Source of the DNA: Strongyloides papillosus
Lineage: Eukaryota; Nematoda; Chromadorea; Rhabditida; Strongyloididae
Length of the DNA stretch: 64,000 nucleotides
NCBI GenBank assembly: GCA_005656395.1
Contig: SRSI01000011.1
Coordinates: forward strand, 228,260 to 292,259
Direction: 5' to 3'
A program made the position numbers and the translations under genes. Every line of letters begins with the position of its first letter. Positions within the stretch are counted from its first letter, which is position 1. Of this stretch, positions 35,118 to 46,759 are shown one piece after another. Under the pieces are notes generated by a model. The model worked only from the letters and a program-made list of their open reading frames with translations, had not been told where the DNA came from and searched no databases.

Positions 35118-35166
35118 ACAAGCCCTGCGGGCAAGCAGTGACGAGCGAAGCGAGGCTGCTGCTTGT
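35118..35166. repeat. GC-rich palindromic islet
   Basis: About 49 bp with high G+C in surroundings of about 80 percent A+T. It starts ACAAGC and ends GCTTGT. It contains GCCC-TGC-GGGC, and CAAGCAG (35132-35138) pairs with CTGCTTG (35159-35165). The intervening GACGAGCGAAGCGAGG is a quasi-repeat of GAGCGAAGCGAG. Such islets resemble termini of small transposons in other animals, but no partner copy is in the window. Confidence 0.6.
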
Positions 35167-35549
35167 TAAGCTTAATATTCAAACCAGTAAAATACAGATT
35201 TCATAGAATTAAAAAGTAACAATGCAATTTTAGCAATTTTAAAAAATTCATAAAAATTATTTCAAATGTAATTTGGTTTTCCAATTACAAAATTGTTTTT
35301 CTGTAAACTAGCCAAAATTCATACTTTCTTCTGACTTTGTTTAATCTTTTAACGCATTGTCCTTATAATTTTTATTATAAAAATTGGCCACTCTTTGGTT
35401 CATAATTTGGCTAATTATTTATAAATACAAATATTACCGTTTTCGTATTATTTTGAATTGTATTTTTCAAATGCGACATAAACGAAAACATTTCGTTTAC
35501 TTTGATAAAAGTTACTTAAAAGACAAAACTATACAAAAAAATTGATTAA

Positions 35550-36031
35550 ATAACAACACCAAAAAATTTAGTTTTTAATAAAAATATACTTTTATTATGA
35601 ATTCACTTTATGCGCAGGCAAAAGAATGAAGATAAATTTTACGTACTCAAAAGTGTGAAAATAAATTTTGATTTTTATATCATTAGTTTACCTGGGATAA
35701 TAGAAGTATCTCCGTCCCAGGCATTTGAATGTTTTATCGGTTGTGATTGAACTATAGTTGTGGCAAATAATACTTTTAAATTATTTACATTTTTGTTTTT
35801 TATTTGTTAAAAATTTTTTGATGAGAAAAGTCCTTTTTATTCAATGTGCAGTGATATCTTTTTGTAGTTTTCGATAAATATTTGAATGCCTGAGATGGCG
35901 ATATTTTTATTATGCCAGGTAAACTGATAATACAATAATCAAAATTTTTATTAATTCTTTTATATGCGCATAAAGTGAACTCATAATAAAAGCATATTTT
36001 TATCAAAAACGAAAGTTTTTGGTATTGTTAT
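35550..36031. mobile_element. Foldback (long inverted repeat) element
   Basis: The left arm (about 35550-35745) and right arm (about 35862-36031) are imperfect inverted repeats of 170-195 bp around a 115-bp spacer. Matching words read in opposite senses include AACACCAAAAA against TTTTTGGTATTGTT, TTCACTTTATGCGCA against TGCGCATAAAGTGAA, AGTTTACCTGG against CCAGGTAAACTGA, and CAGGCATTTGAAT against ATTTGAATGCCTGA. No coding capacity. Target duplications are not clear, so the family is unknown. Confidence 0.75.
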
Positions 36032-36640
36032 TATCTTTTTAGTTAAAATGTATAGATTAAGCTGACACTAACATAAACTATTAAAACTTTTTTTAAACAG
36101 AGACCCAAGAACGATCCTGAAATATATTTATAGAAACAAGTAAGGCTATCGACTTGATAAACTACCATGAAATTCTGTAATATACAAAAAATGTTTTTAA
36201 CGTTTAACCCAATCTAGTATATTTTGAAATACTCTGTATATAAATAATGGTTATGACCATTATTTTATTGTAATTTCTTATTCATTCCGTTATCATATTT
36301 GTATTTTGTCCCTAACTGAAAAACACGTTTAATATTAAAAAAACTCTCGCTATTATTTTTTTATGTACTCATTTAGATGTAACTTAATAATTTTTTAGGT
36401 GATTACATACAATTTAGTTCTTAACAGAGAAAAATGGGTAAAAAATTTTTTTTTCAATTATTTATTTATGATGTAAATTAATCTAATTTATCTTCTTATA
36501 TTATTTTAATAGAACTTATGCCTTAATAAAAATCTTACTATTTATAATTTCAAATATTAAAAAATCATAAATTTTTATTCAACTCTTAATAATAAAATTC
36601 CAATTCATATAAGTTTAAAATGTTTTTTAATTTTTTAAAT
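36032..36640. other. 3' flank of sulfotransferase copy C
   Basis: AT-rich. The part from about 36230 on resembles the flank blocks at 23460 and 38740. A perfect 9-bp hairpin (AATAATGGT-TATG-ACCATTATT) lies at 36243-36264. No gene. Confidence 0.5.
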
Positions 36641-37597
36641 TTATTGATATTTTAAAATGGGAAATTTATATCCAAATTCAATAAAATCGTCATAATATAT
36701 GATAGAAAGAAGTTTCAAAAGGTATGGATTACTAAATAAAATTTCTTTTTGCTTCTCAAGAGTAGTTGTTCCGTTTGTGGAATGAAAACTTTTTGAATGA
36801 TTAAGTTCCCATTTTATGTACTCTAGTTTTTTTTCTGGTACATTTTGTGAACGAAAAATATCAATTAGTTGTAAATAAAATTTTTCTTTGTCCATAGATT
36901 CATAGTTGACTTTAATATAGTGTTTTTTATGCTTATCATATTGACATAACCTAAAAAATCTTTATAATTATAATGTTGAAACTAACCATGTTTGAGGGAA
37001 AAAATGATGTTTAATATGAAATAATGTTTCTGTACCATTAAAAGAATAAATTTTTAAAGTTTCATATAAATTTTTAATAACACATTCCATATTACCTTTA
37101 CAGTAATAACATATTCTTGAAGAAAAATTTGAATTCATTGCTACAACGCATAAATGAGTAAAACCACTGAGAAATCGTTCAATAGGATTTCTTATAATAA
37201 TAAAATGTTTCCAATTCTTTCGAAATAGTTTAGAGATTTTGATATTATACTTATTAGATATTTGACGTATATTATTGAAAAGGAGTTTTTTACCACATGC
37301 TCTTGATGCCCAATAATCTTCGTTGAGATGTTTATGCTTTGACAGAAATAATTTATCATTAAATAGATAACAAAATATAGCTGCAATCATTTGACTAAAA
37401 TTTTTACCAATACTGCATACATTAAGTTTATATTTTTTGAGCACAAAATAGTTGTTCTTTCTGGTTTGAGAATGTGGAAAACATTCATATTCTTTCATTA
37501 TACTTGAGCAAGAAATATTTTTTTCTAAGCTGAATACAAAATCAAATAAGTTAGCACATAGAAAAACAAAAATTGGTAAATTATTTATTAACATCAT
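36641..37597 (-). CDS. Carbohydrate sulfotransferase family protein, copy C
   Basis: Exons 37597-36987 and 36950-36641 give 306 aa. Same architecture as the copy at 26997-27960: hydrophobic N-terminus, CSIGKNFSQMIAAIFCYLF, IRNPIERFLSGFTHLC, CYYCKGNMEC, and the intron splitting the tryptophan codon (TG|GTTAGT). Two adjacent ATGs exist; the first (37597) aligns with the start of the relatives. The C-terminus ends ILKYQ, while copies A, B and D end in an N-K-L tail, so the stop region has diverged. It appears intact. Predicted Golgi sulfotransferase using PAPS; the acceptor glycan is unknown. Confidence 0.87.
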
Positions 37598-38042
37598 AAT
37601 TGTGAATGTATCAAATAAGAAAAAATACAATATTTTTTTTTATTTTCACTATTAAAAAAGAGACAGGTTTGGCTTTAATACAATAATTCTATGTTGATTT
37701 TTTATCTTTTTATGATTATCAGTTCTGATAAGTATCGCAAGAGGCAATAATATACATTTCTCATAAAAAAAATAAGATGCCATTTAATTTAATACCATTA
37801 TTGATAAAAGTAATTAATCATAAATTGATTTTGTTTTACCTTATTTTTATATTTTAATCAGTTCTCTTATGGAACTATTTAAATTCTATTTTATAATATT
37901 ATTTGTTGCTATAAAATATTGATCAAGAAATCAGATTGTAAAAAAAATATAAATAAAAAAAAATAAAGAAGTTACTTTCTGTTAATTACTTCAACGACGT
38001 GTTCTACACAAAACCCACGCTAAAATATCAGCATTTTATATA
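37598..38042. other. Upstream region of sulfotransferase copy C
   Basis: AT-rich. It is partly alignable with the upstream regions of the other copies (a block with GATAAGTAT followed by GGCAATAATATAC, shared with about 23160-23190 and 40210-40240), so it is probably duplicated promoter sequence. Confidence 0.5.
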
Positions 38043-38722
38043 CAGGGTGGCTGGCATGGGGCTCCCCAGATAATTGGACATGTAACTAAGCTTGTTCTTA
38101 AACTACAAACTGTATATTATAATTATTTTGTGACTGAGATAAATGTCACTCTAATTTTTTAAATTTGGTAAAGAAATCTAAATTTTTCCACAGGGTTACC
38201 AATCGTTAAAACTTAAGTGCGTTCTCCAACTTTCAATTAATGTAAATTTCTTTATATAAAGTGATTTTTTTATATTTGTAGCTGCGTTTGAAAGACCAAT
38301 TTCGTTTATACTTATTCCTAAAATATCATAAACATATATTTCCAAAAGCTATTTTAATTAAAAAAAACCTTTATTTTGTCAAAATTTTACTTTTTTTTCT
38401 TTAATTAAAAAATTAAACATAGTTGTTGGAATTTTAGATTCATGATATTTTTAGATATATACAAATGAAGTTGCGCTTTAAAAATCAGCAACAATAATAA
38501 AAATACTTTTTATAAAAAAAAGTTACACTAATTGAAATATGGAAAATGCACCTAAATTTATAAAAATTATAATTATGCCCAAAATTTAGATTTCATTATA
38601 AAATTTATAAATCAAAGTGATATTTATCTCAACTAAAAAACTATTATAATACTTAACCTGTAGCTTAAGAATAAGCAGAGTTGTATATGCAACCATCTGG
38701 GAGCCCTATGCACGAGACCGTG
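38043..38722. mobile_element. Tc1/mariner-like MITE
   Basis: 680 bp with long imperfect terminal inverted repeats. The left end begins CAGGGTGGCTGGCAT and continues GGGGCTCCCCAGAT. The right end, read inverted, begins CACGGTCTCGTGCAT and continues AGGGCTCCCAGAT. The arms match on and off for about 150 bp (AGATAAATGTCACT against AGATAAATATCACT). TA dinucleotides flank both ends. The CAGGGTG-type tip and TA target fit Tc1/mariner elements. No transposase frame, so non-autonomous. It lies between sulfotransferase copies C and D. Confidence 0.8.
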
Positions 38723-39112
38723 TATATGTAAATAACACTTATAACCACTATTTCATCGAATTTCCTGATCTTTTTGTCATCATTTTTTGTTTCCTTTCCA
38801 TCCCAATGACATGTTAAATATTGGAAAAAAACTTTTGTATTATTTTTTTATGCTCTCACTTTAGTGCAACTTATACTTTTCAAAAAATTTACTCACAATT
38901 TAGTCATTAACTGGAGAAGAAGGAGAAAACATTTTTTTATCAGTTATTTAATTATATTTTAAGTTAATTTAATTTATATTATTTTAATGATACTCATCTC
39001 TTAATAAAATTTGTACCATGCATAATTTCATGTTTAAAATGAATCATGAGTTTTACATTCATGTCTTAATAATAAAATTAAACTTTCGTAAAACAAAAAT
39101 GTCTTTTAACTT
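38723..39112. other. 3' flank of sulfotransferase copy D
   Basis: AT-rich; contains the flank block shared with 36230-36440 and 23460-23720. No gene. Confidence 0.5.
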
Positions 39113-40075
39113 CTATAATTTATTAACATTTCCAATAGGAAATTTATATCCAAATTCAATAAAATCGTCATAATATATGATAGAAAGAAGTTTCAAAAGG
39201 TATGGATTACTAAATAAAATTTCTCTTTGCTTCTCAAGAATATTTGTTCCATTTGTGGTGTGGAAGCTTTTTGAATGATTAAGTTCCCATCTTATATAAT
39301 CTATTTTCTTCTTTGGTACTTTTTGTGAACGTAAAATATCAATTAATTGCGAGTAAAATTTTTTTTTGTCCATAGATTCATAGTATACTTTAATATAGTC
39401 CTTTTTATATTTGTCATAATGACATAACCTAAAAAAATTTATAAATTATAATGTTGAAATTTACCATGTTTGAGGAAAGAAATGATATCTGATATGAAAT
39501 GTTGTTTGTGTTCCATTATAGGAGTAGGTTTTTAAAGTTTTATATAAATTCTGAAGAACACATTCCATGTTACCTTTACAGTAATAACATGTACTTAAAG
39601 AAGGAGTATCATTCATCGTTTTAACACATATATGAGTAAAACCACTAAGAAATCGTTCAACAGGATTTCTTATAATAATAAAATGCTTCCAATTCTTTTG
39701 AAATAGTTTATATTTTCCTATCTTATATCTATTAGAAATCTGACGCATACTAGTGAAAAGAAATTTGTTACCACACGCTCTTGTTGCCCAATAGTCTTCG
39801 TTGAGATGTTTATGCTTTGATAGAAATAATTTATCGTTAAATAGATAACAAAATATAGCTCCAATCATTGAACTAAAATTTTTACCAATAGTACATACAT
39901 TAAGTTTATATTTTTTAAGTACAAAATAGTTGCTCTTTCTGGTTTGAGAATGTGGCAAACATTCATATTCTTTCATTATACTTGAGCAAGAAATATTTTT
40001 TTTTGAAGTTGTTACAAAATGGAGTAAGTTGATATATAGAAAAACAAAAACTGCTAGATAATTTAGTAACTTCAT
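39113..40075 (-). CDS. Carbohydrate sulfotransferase family protein, copy D
   Basis: Exons 40075-39465 and 39428-39113 give 308 aa. Contains the N-terminal hydrophobic segment, CTIGKNFSSMIGAIFCYLF, IRNPVERFLSGFTHIC, CYYCKGNMEC, the FPQTW codon split by the intron (TG|GTAAAT to TTTTTTAG|G), and a YYDDFIEFGY end. Exon lengths (611 and 316 nt) equal those of copy B. Intact. Adjacent to copy C in the same orientation and closely similar to it, so a product of tandem duplication. Confidence 0.88.
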
Positions 40076-41097
40076 AGTTGTGAAGATATCAAATAAGAAA
40101 GAATACATTAATTTATTTCATTTTCACTATCAAAAAAGAAGACAGGTTTTGGCTTTATTAAAATAATTTCATGTTTAATTCGTCAAGTTTTTGTGCTTAT
40201 CAAATCTTGATAAGTATGGCAGGAGGCAATAATATACACCTTTTTATTAAAAAACAAGATAACGTTTAGTAATTACTACTGTTAATAAAAGTAACAAAAA
40301 ATTGTTCATAGAGTGATTTTACTTAACCTAATTTCTTAACTTTTATATTTAAATTAATTCTTTTATGGAGCTATTTAAATTCTATTTTACAACATTCTTT
40401 ATCGGTATAAAATATAAATAAAAGGACCACATTATATATCAGATTATAAAATAAATTAAAAAAGGAAATTTAAATAAAAAAGGAAATTATTTTATGCTTA
40501 ATTACTTTTTATATGATATTATAATAAAAAAATTTATGTTCTCTTATTTTTTAAGTTTCTTAAAATTACTAAAATTAATTTTTGCTTAAATCAAAATAAC
40601 GCTTAAAAAAAATAAACATAGATTCTAATTTGTAAAAATAAAAATAGATAGTTAAATCATATTCGTGTTATTTTAAAAAAATTTCAATAAATACATTTAC
40701 TTATTATACTGATTGTGTAAATAATAATTATATCATGATGTGTTAGATAAACTTGTAGAAATTCGGATAAACGATGTTATTTCTTGTTTTCTTTTCATCT
40801 AGAACTTGTTAAAATACAAAATTGAATAACAAAGATATTTTCCAATTTAGTATATAAATGCAAAATTTTAGAAAACAATTAAAAAGTTTAATTTTATTTA
40901 TTAATAAAAATATGTTGTATGACTAATACATGAAATCATAACCAATTTATCAATACTTTTATAAGAATAAAAGTTCAAAAAACTTGTAGATAAGTATGTT
41001 AATGCCTTAATAATAACTTAATATTACATTACTATAAAAGTATATGACTTATTTAACTCACTTCAAGTGAAGTTTCGAGATTTTGAAATCTATTCAT
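40076..41097. other. Spacer between sulfotransferase copies D and E
   Basis: About 1 kb of AT-rich DNA. The first 250 bp resemble upstream sequence of the other copies; the rest shows no gene or repeat that I can recognise. Confidence 0.5.
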
Positions 41098-42074
41098 TTA
41101 ATTTTTTATTATCGGTAAAGGAAATCCAAATTCTAGATAGTCATCATAGAAAATTTTCGAGATTAATGTTAATAATCTTTGATTTTTATAAATGGCTTTT
41201 TTATATTTTTTTGTTTCTACTTTGTCATAAGTCGAATGCGAAATTTTTGATGTAAATAATATTCTCTTAATAAATTCTAATTTTTCTTTTGGTACATCAC
41301 TGTTTTCTAGTTTTTCGAGGTATTTACCGTAGAATTTTTTCTTTTCTACAGAATCATAATGGATGACTGTATATTTATCTTTGTATAAATTATATTGACA
41401 TTGCCTAAAATTTATATAAATAAAGCTTCCTATTATAAAATTTACCATGTCTGAGGATAAAAATGATATTTAATAAAATATACAGGCTTCTTTTTACCAT
41501 CCGTTACTTTACGAATATCGTTATACAAGTTGGTTAGAAAGCAATGCATATTCTTTCCACACCCAAAACAATATGGATGGTTTAAAGGTAGTCCAATATT
41601 GAGAACACACAATTGTACAAATCCACTTATAAATCTACTTATAGGCTCTCTAACAACTAGTAAATTTTTCCATGTGGTAAAATATTGTGTGTCATTGCCA
41701 TCACTAAATTTCTTAATCACATCATTCAATTGATGGTACCTATTACTATTTTTACAAATATGTCTATCAGCGGCTTTGTCTTTTCTATTTTTAAACTTTT
41801 TTATAAAATTTTTTTCATCATAAAGGTAACAAAAGACTCCAAGCTGCATTGAACTAAAAGTTTTACCCATAATACATGTATTAATTTTATAATCATCGGC
41901 AATTACATATTCTCCCCTAAAAGGTTTCAATGGCATTCTAATGCATGATTCTTTATCATTTAATGTATCACATGAAATTACATCTTCATTCAATGTTTCA
42001 TTAGAATTTTCACCGTTAATAAAATTTTTGTCTAATATAAATAAAAGTGAAATGAATAGAAATAATTTATGCAT
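41098..42074 (-). CDS. Divergent carbohydrate sulfotransferase family protein, copy E
   Basis: Exons 42074-41446 and 41404-41098 give 311 aa. It has the same intron position (tryptophan codon of FYPQTW split as TG|GTAAAT to TAG|G) but much lower similarity to copies A-D. Signal peptide at about residues 1-20. It keeps CIMGKTFSSMQLGVFCYLY, VVREPISRFISGFVQLC (Glu where A-D have Asn, an acidic residue as in many sulfotransferases), CFGCGKNMHC, and YDDYLEFGF at the C-terminus. It probably represents the older family member from which the A-D array diverged. Predicted PAPS-dependent Golgi enzyme; acceptor unknown. Confidence 0.86.
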
Positions 42075-42339
42075 TAGTAGAATGATAAATAAAAAATGAA
42101 AATTTTATTACAATTGTAAATATAAATATCAAAACACATATCTATTTTTTAATCAGATATGCCACCTAAAAATAAATATAAATAATTGAAAAACAGGGTT
42201 GAATTATAGTAATTACAAAAATGTCAATGTAATTTACACTAAAATTTTTTAAAGAAATATGATTCAAAGAAATTTTTTTATTATGACCATAATATAAATT
42301 TTACAAGCATACAAATAATAATATAATATTAACATTTTG

Positions 42340-44542
42340 TTAATCAGTTCGAAGGCAATTAACTTCTGATATAATTCGAGTTTCTACTTGTGGTTGTATG
42401 TATACCCATTGGCCATTTCTGCAATTTAAAACCGCATTAATTACATTTTGTCCATTTAATACAGGACCACCTTCATCAATATTAAACTAAAAAATACATA
42501 AATATATTTATTGCATCAGAATTATTTTTTATTAAAAAACTTTATAATGTCTTCGAAAGATTTTGTCAGTTTATAAATATATTGTCATAAGAGAAAATTA
42601 ATAAATTAACATAGAATAATACTTTTATTTTTTTATGGTAATATTAAAACAAAAATAATTCCGGCAAGCTTTTAAAAGTTAATCCTTAATAATATTTGTT
42701 ATAAACTTTGTTAAAACTAACACTTTGTTGCACTTTTTAGATTTTTTTGTAGTTATCTACCAAACATGTTTTATTTTATTTAAGTTTTAAAAATAAATTA
42801 TTTTATTTATCATCAAAACATGGTCATCAAACAACAACTTTTCTAGTTATAATTTTTAATTAAATTAAAATATACGAAAGGATATTTTTCAAATCTACTT
42901 ATTGGCAGATAAATAACACTTTATTTAGAAGTATTTGAATAAATGAATTTTAAATTATGAGGTGAACTTTTACTGTAACTTATTATTAATAATTGTTCCA
43001 TCTTCAAAGGTTTCGTGTAATTTAAAAGGGCAACTTTAAAAATGTAATTTAATAAAATTAACAATTTAAATACAATATTTCTATATTATTGAATTTATTA
43101 ATTATTTTCAACAATCAGTAATATTTTTAGAAGAAATATAAATTCAATATCATTATTTTTTTAAATGTTAAATAACATAATTAAAATATCCCTAACTTTT
43201 AAATACAATATTAAAATTTCCTATTTCCATTACAAAGAAATAGAAGATTAAAATATAGTAATTATCAGCATTAAATTATAAAAAATAACTTTGGTGTTAT
43301 CATCAACATTGTTTGAATATTTTCCATAATTTTAAACAAAGAAAATAGTGATAAAATCTGATGTCATAATTCTATGATTTAAAAGACATTCTCGATAATT
43401 TAATCACTAAAAATTAAGCAGTGTTTACTAGAAAATGAGAGAAATAAGTGAAAATTTTTAAAAATATTTTTTTGAAATTTTAGATATTTATAGCTTTTTA
43501 GATTTCTGGAGTATGAGTTTCAATCAAAAAATGATTTGTAGAAATTGAATACACTAAATGTCATGGAGATGATCTTAAATTTATAGGAAATTAATTGCCA
43601 AACGTTGTTTTTATGATAAATTTTATTGGCGGAATTTTTGAGGCCCCAGCCAGGGGGCATGCGTTGATGGTTAAGTGGTATAATTCTCGCCTGCCACGCG
43701 GGAGTCCCGGGTTCGATTCCCGGTCAACGCATCTTTCCTTTTGTCTAAGCACATAATTGTTATTAATTAATTAGAAAAAAATCTATACTTTAGAAATTTA
43801 CCCGTGCTTTTTCGAAGATTTTGCACATTTTCACTTTGTACAAAGAAATTTTAAGAAAAGGAACTTTAATGGTCGTGATCTTGTTATCACTTTTTAAATA
43901 ATAATTTGTTTGAATAAAACTGTAAAACCAATAGAAAATATACCTGATCATTAATCAAATTCTTAGAAAACTATAATACTAAAATCTTTTTGATTTTTTT
44001 TCCCATGTTTTGTACACGTGAATAACGGAAATATTTTTGTTGACTGAAGAAGATAATAGCACGATAATAAAGTTAATTCTAAATCAAATCATCACTTAAA
44101 TATAAGAATTTTAACCTTAACATAACACAATATTTATTCACTATTAAAATTTTTTGATAAAATAACCCCTTTATTGTTTGAATTTTCATAAACTTACCTG
44201 CATAAATGATATAGCCGTTGCAGAATCCGAAGCATCACAAATCGCTGTTATAGTAAAACACCCCTCTCCATCAAGTTCATAATTTGAAAATGTTGCATCA
44301 CCGGTAGTTGCAGATGTTGATTGTGTAAAAGTTATTTGATCTGTGGTACATGAAGCACAATTACCAACAGTTGTAGTTGAAACAGAAGTTGATGTTACAG
44401 TTACCGTACTTGTAATACCATCAACATTAGGAGAAATGGTTGTTGATGGAGAACTCACATTTCCATTACCATTGTTTGAGAAACATGAATTAGTAAAATT
44501 GAAAGTAAGAAAACAAAATAAAATACAGAGAAAATGTCTCAT
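42340..44542 (-). CDS. Secreted C6-domain-like protein
   Basis: Exons 44542-44198 and 42486-42340 give 163 aa; the 1.7-kb intron has CAG|GTAAGT and TTTTTTAG signals. A signal peptide (about 1-20) is followed by a Ser/Thr/Val-rich stretch (TSTVTVTSTS) that could be O-glycosylated. A six-cysteine-type domain follows: CASCTTDQITF, CFTITAICDAS, then in exon 2 LNCRNGQWVY and a last Cys in VNCLRTD. This spacing, with GQW before the last segment, resembles the nematode-specific C6 domain of unknown function. A tRNA gene lies in the intron on the other strand. The ATG is the first in frame and is supported by the signal peptide. Confidence 0.8.
43661..43731 (+). tRNA. tRNA-Gly (anticodon GCC)
   Basis: 71 nt folding into a full cloverleaf. 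The acceptor stem is GCGTTGA with TCAACGC and discriminator A. A-box-like TGGTTAAGTGGT and B-box GGTTCGATTCC are present. The anticodon arm is CTCGC-CTGCCAC-GCGGG with GCC at 43693-43695, and the T stem is CCGGG/CCCGG. No CCA is encoded, as expected in a eukaryotic nuclear gene. A T-rich stop (CTTTCCTTTTG) follows within 12 bases. It lies inside the intron of the C6-domain gene, on the opposite strand. Confidence 0.98.
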
Positions 44543-45086
44543 TATTTAACTCTTAAAAATTATGATAATAATTTCCATTTTGATCTGAAGTATAAATAAT
44601 TTTTACATCCTTTATTTTGACCTCATTTTCCAGTTACTCTAACTCTTTTAAAAATTAAGTATTTACCTTAGGATATTTTGTAACAAAATTATCATCTTAA
44701 TTCAAGACTTAAATTGTAATAAAGAGTCTCTTTTTATTATATAACAATATTGTTTAAATATAATCTTTAACATTCCATTTAATTATAATAACTTTTTTTG
44801 TAACATTTTGCAAAATATTTGAAATAGATTAACAATGTATCTCACTTTTTATAAAAGAATAAAAATTGATATAGATAAATGAATAGGGTAATCTCTGATC
44901 ATCTTTCTGGAACATTATTTGCTAATGCATTAACATATTTTGAAATACATTTATTATAATTTGCTAAAACATAACATCTCACAGTGAAACTTTGGTACTT
45001 TGACATCTTAAAAAAGTTGTTACCTAGAATATATTCCATGTCATATTTTCCGGTTAAATTTTTTATACTCTATTAAATTATTCATA
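44543..45086. promoter_or_regulatory. Divergent promoter region
   Basis: 544 bp between the C6-domain gene (-) and the DRAM-family gene (+), so it must carry both promoters. AT-rich; I see no specific motif I would trust. Confidence 0.5.
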
Positions 45087-45996
45087 ATGGTTAAAATTCT
45101 TCGAATGGGTAGAATTGGAGCTGGCCATATTCCAGTTGTTTTTGGAATATTATTATCATTAACATTAGGTATCTAACACTACTAATATATCATGCAATTA
45201 GTTTTTTTTAAGGTGTTACTTATTGCTTATCAGTTTATTTTGATGATGTTGATTATTGGCTGCCTTATATATCTTCTTCTGGTGATGCTCGTCCAGAATC
45301 ATGTATTTTTTCTTTTTTACTTAATATTACAGCTGTATTATGCATCCTTAATTTATATTTGAGGTAATTACACTATTTTTATCACGTGATTTATTTTTTT
45401 TTTAAAATAGATACATGTTGGTTGCACAATTAAACAGAGAATTAGATATTTTTTTGAAAAGAATAAATCGTATCACTTTCACTTTCGGTATGGTCGCTGG
45501 ATTTTCAATGCTTATAGTGGCAAATTTCCAACAGACAGCACAATGGACGATACATATAACTGCTGCGGTTATTTGTTTCACCAGTTCTGTTATTTATATG
45601 TGCATTGATTCTTTTATAACTTTGTATATGTATCCAACGTATAATAACAAGAGAATTGCTTATATAAGAATTGGAATAGCAATAACTGGTGTGATTGCTT
45701 TGGCCCTCGCAATTATCTTTGGTTTTGCAGCATCTATCAAATTTCATTCAGTTTACCCCGATAGAGAAATCCCAAAACCATGGAGTCGAAGGAAAATTTT
45801 GATGCCTGGATATGATCTTCATTGTATATCTGCGTTTTTTGAATGGCTTTTAGCTGTCATCATAATGGCATATGTCGTCTCCTTTTCGAGGGACTTTGAA
45901 TCGATTCACGTTAAATTAACAGTTGAAGCACTTGTCAGTCACTTAGATCATGAGGTTATCTGGGCCAGTTCTGATGATCTTACAAGGACAGTTTAA
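45087..45996 (+). CDS. DRAM/TMEM150-family membrane protein
   Basis: Exons 45087-45168, 45213-45363 and 45411-45996 give 272 aa with about six hydrophobic segments. It matches the Frag1/DRAM/Sfk1 family, whose DRAM members act in lysosomal/autophagy regulation. Motifs seen: WLPYISSSGDARPESCIFSF, then RYMLVAQLN, FSMLIVANFQQTAQW with a following His, the late CISAFFEWLLA, and SFSRDFES. Length is normal for the family (about 230-280). Introns: TAG|GTATCT to TTTTAAG|GT and GAG|GTAATT to AAAATAG|A. The start at 45087 is the first ATG of the frame and opens directly into the first helix. Orthology to DRAM1 or DRAM2 specifically cannot be resolved. Confidence 0.88.
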
Positions 45997-46759
45997 TAAA
46001 TGACAAGTTTTTTATTTTTATTTTATTTTTAAAAAAGAAAAACTATAACTGCATAAACTATTTTCATTATTATTAATTATTTCTCTATTCAAAAGAAGAT
46101 TAAAGTAAAAATTTTAATTAAACCAGTAAGATAATCATTAATCGGTCGTAAAAATTATTTTGATAAATAAAAAATATAGTGGTATTGTTAATTTATTTTA
46201 AATAATATACACATTAAATGTATTAGTGATAAATAGTATAGTTTGGTTTATATATAATTAATTATACAAAATAATAATGATAAAAATCGAAATAGAATTA
46301 AAATATGAAAGTAACAGGAAAACCAATATGATTTTTTTTAAAAAATACATCTAAATTGTATATGTCATTGAAAAATTTATGAGTTTGTAATGTTTCTACA
46401 ATTAAACTCATAGGACAAACATATATTATATTATTGTCAAAATAATCAAAGATAATATTTGTACTTTATGATATCTTTTTATAGACCTTGATTTTATCAA
46501 TTCTTCAGGATAGATGCTCTTATTAAGAAGATAGATAAGAGTATGTTGTGTTATATCTTTGTTTTGATTAGTCTTCTTTTATTAGCTTCATAATATCCCT
46601 GAATCTTATAAGTGATTTATCTAAAGCTTCTTCAAGTTTATTTTTCATTACACTGCAACACACAAAACCTGACCCTTCTGAAGCTTAATTGCTTTGTTAT
46701 TTATAAAAATTTAAGACATTACACTAAATATTTTATGTTTTTTCATTCTCCTTTTTTGT
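45997..46759. other. Convergent intergenic spacer
   Basis: 3' untranslated and intergenic DNA between the DRAM-family gene (+) and par-1 (-). AT-rich; a frame at 46612-46806 overlaps the par-1 3' end and is not supported. Confidence 0.6.

Noticed and set aside
35800..36006. Minus-strand 68-codon frame
   Set aside because: Lies in the spacer and right arm of the foldback element, so it is repeat sequence and not a gene.
36243..36264. Perfect 9-bp hairpin as a possible small RNA
   Set aside because: Short, AT-rich and not conserved in the parallel flank at 38.74 kb; likely chance.
21366..42074. CRISPR-like reading of the repeated sulfotransferase units
   Set aside because: The repeats are whole genes with introns in a eukaryotic genome, not short regularly spaced repeats.
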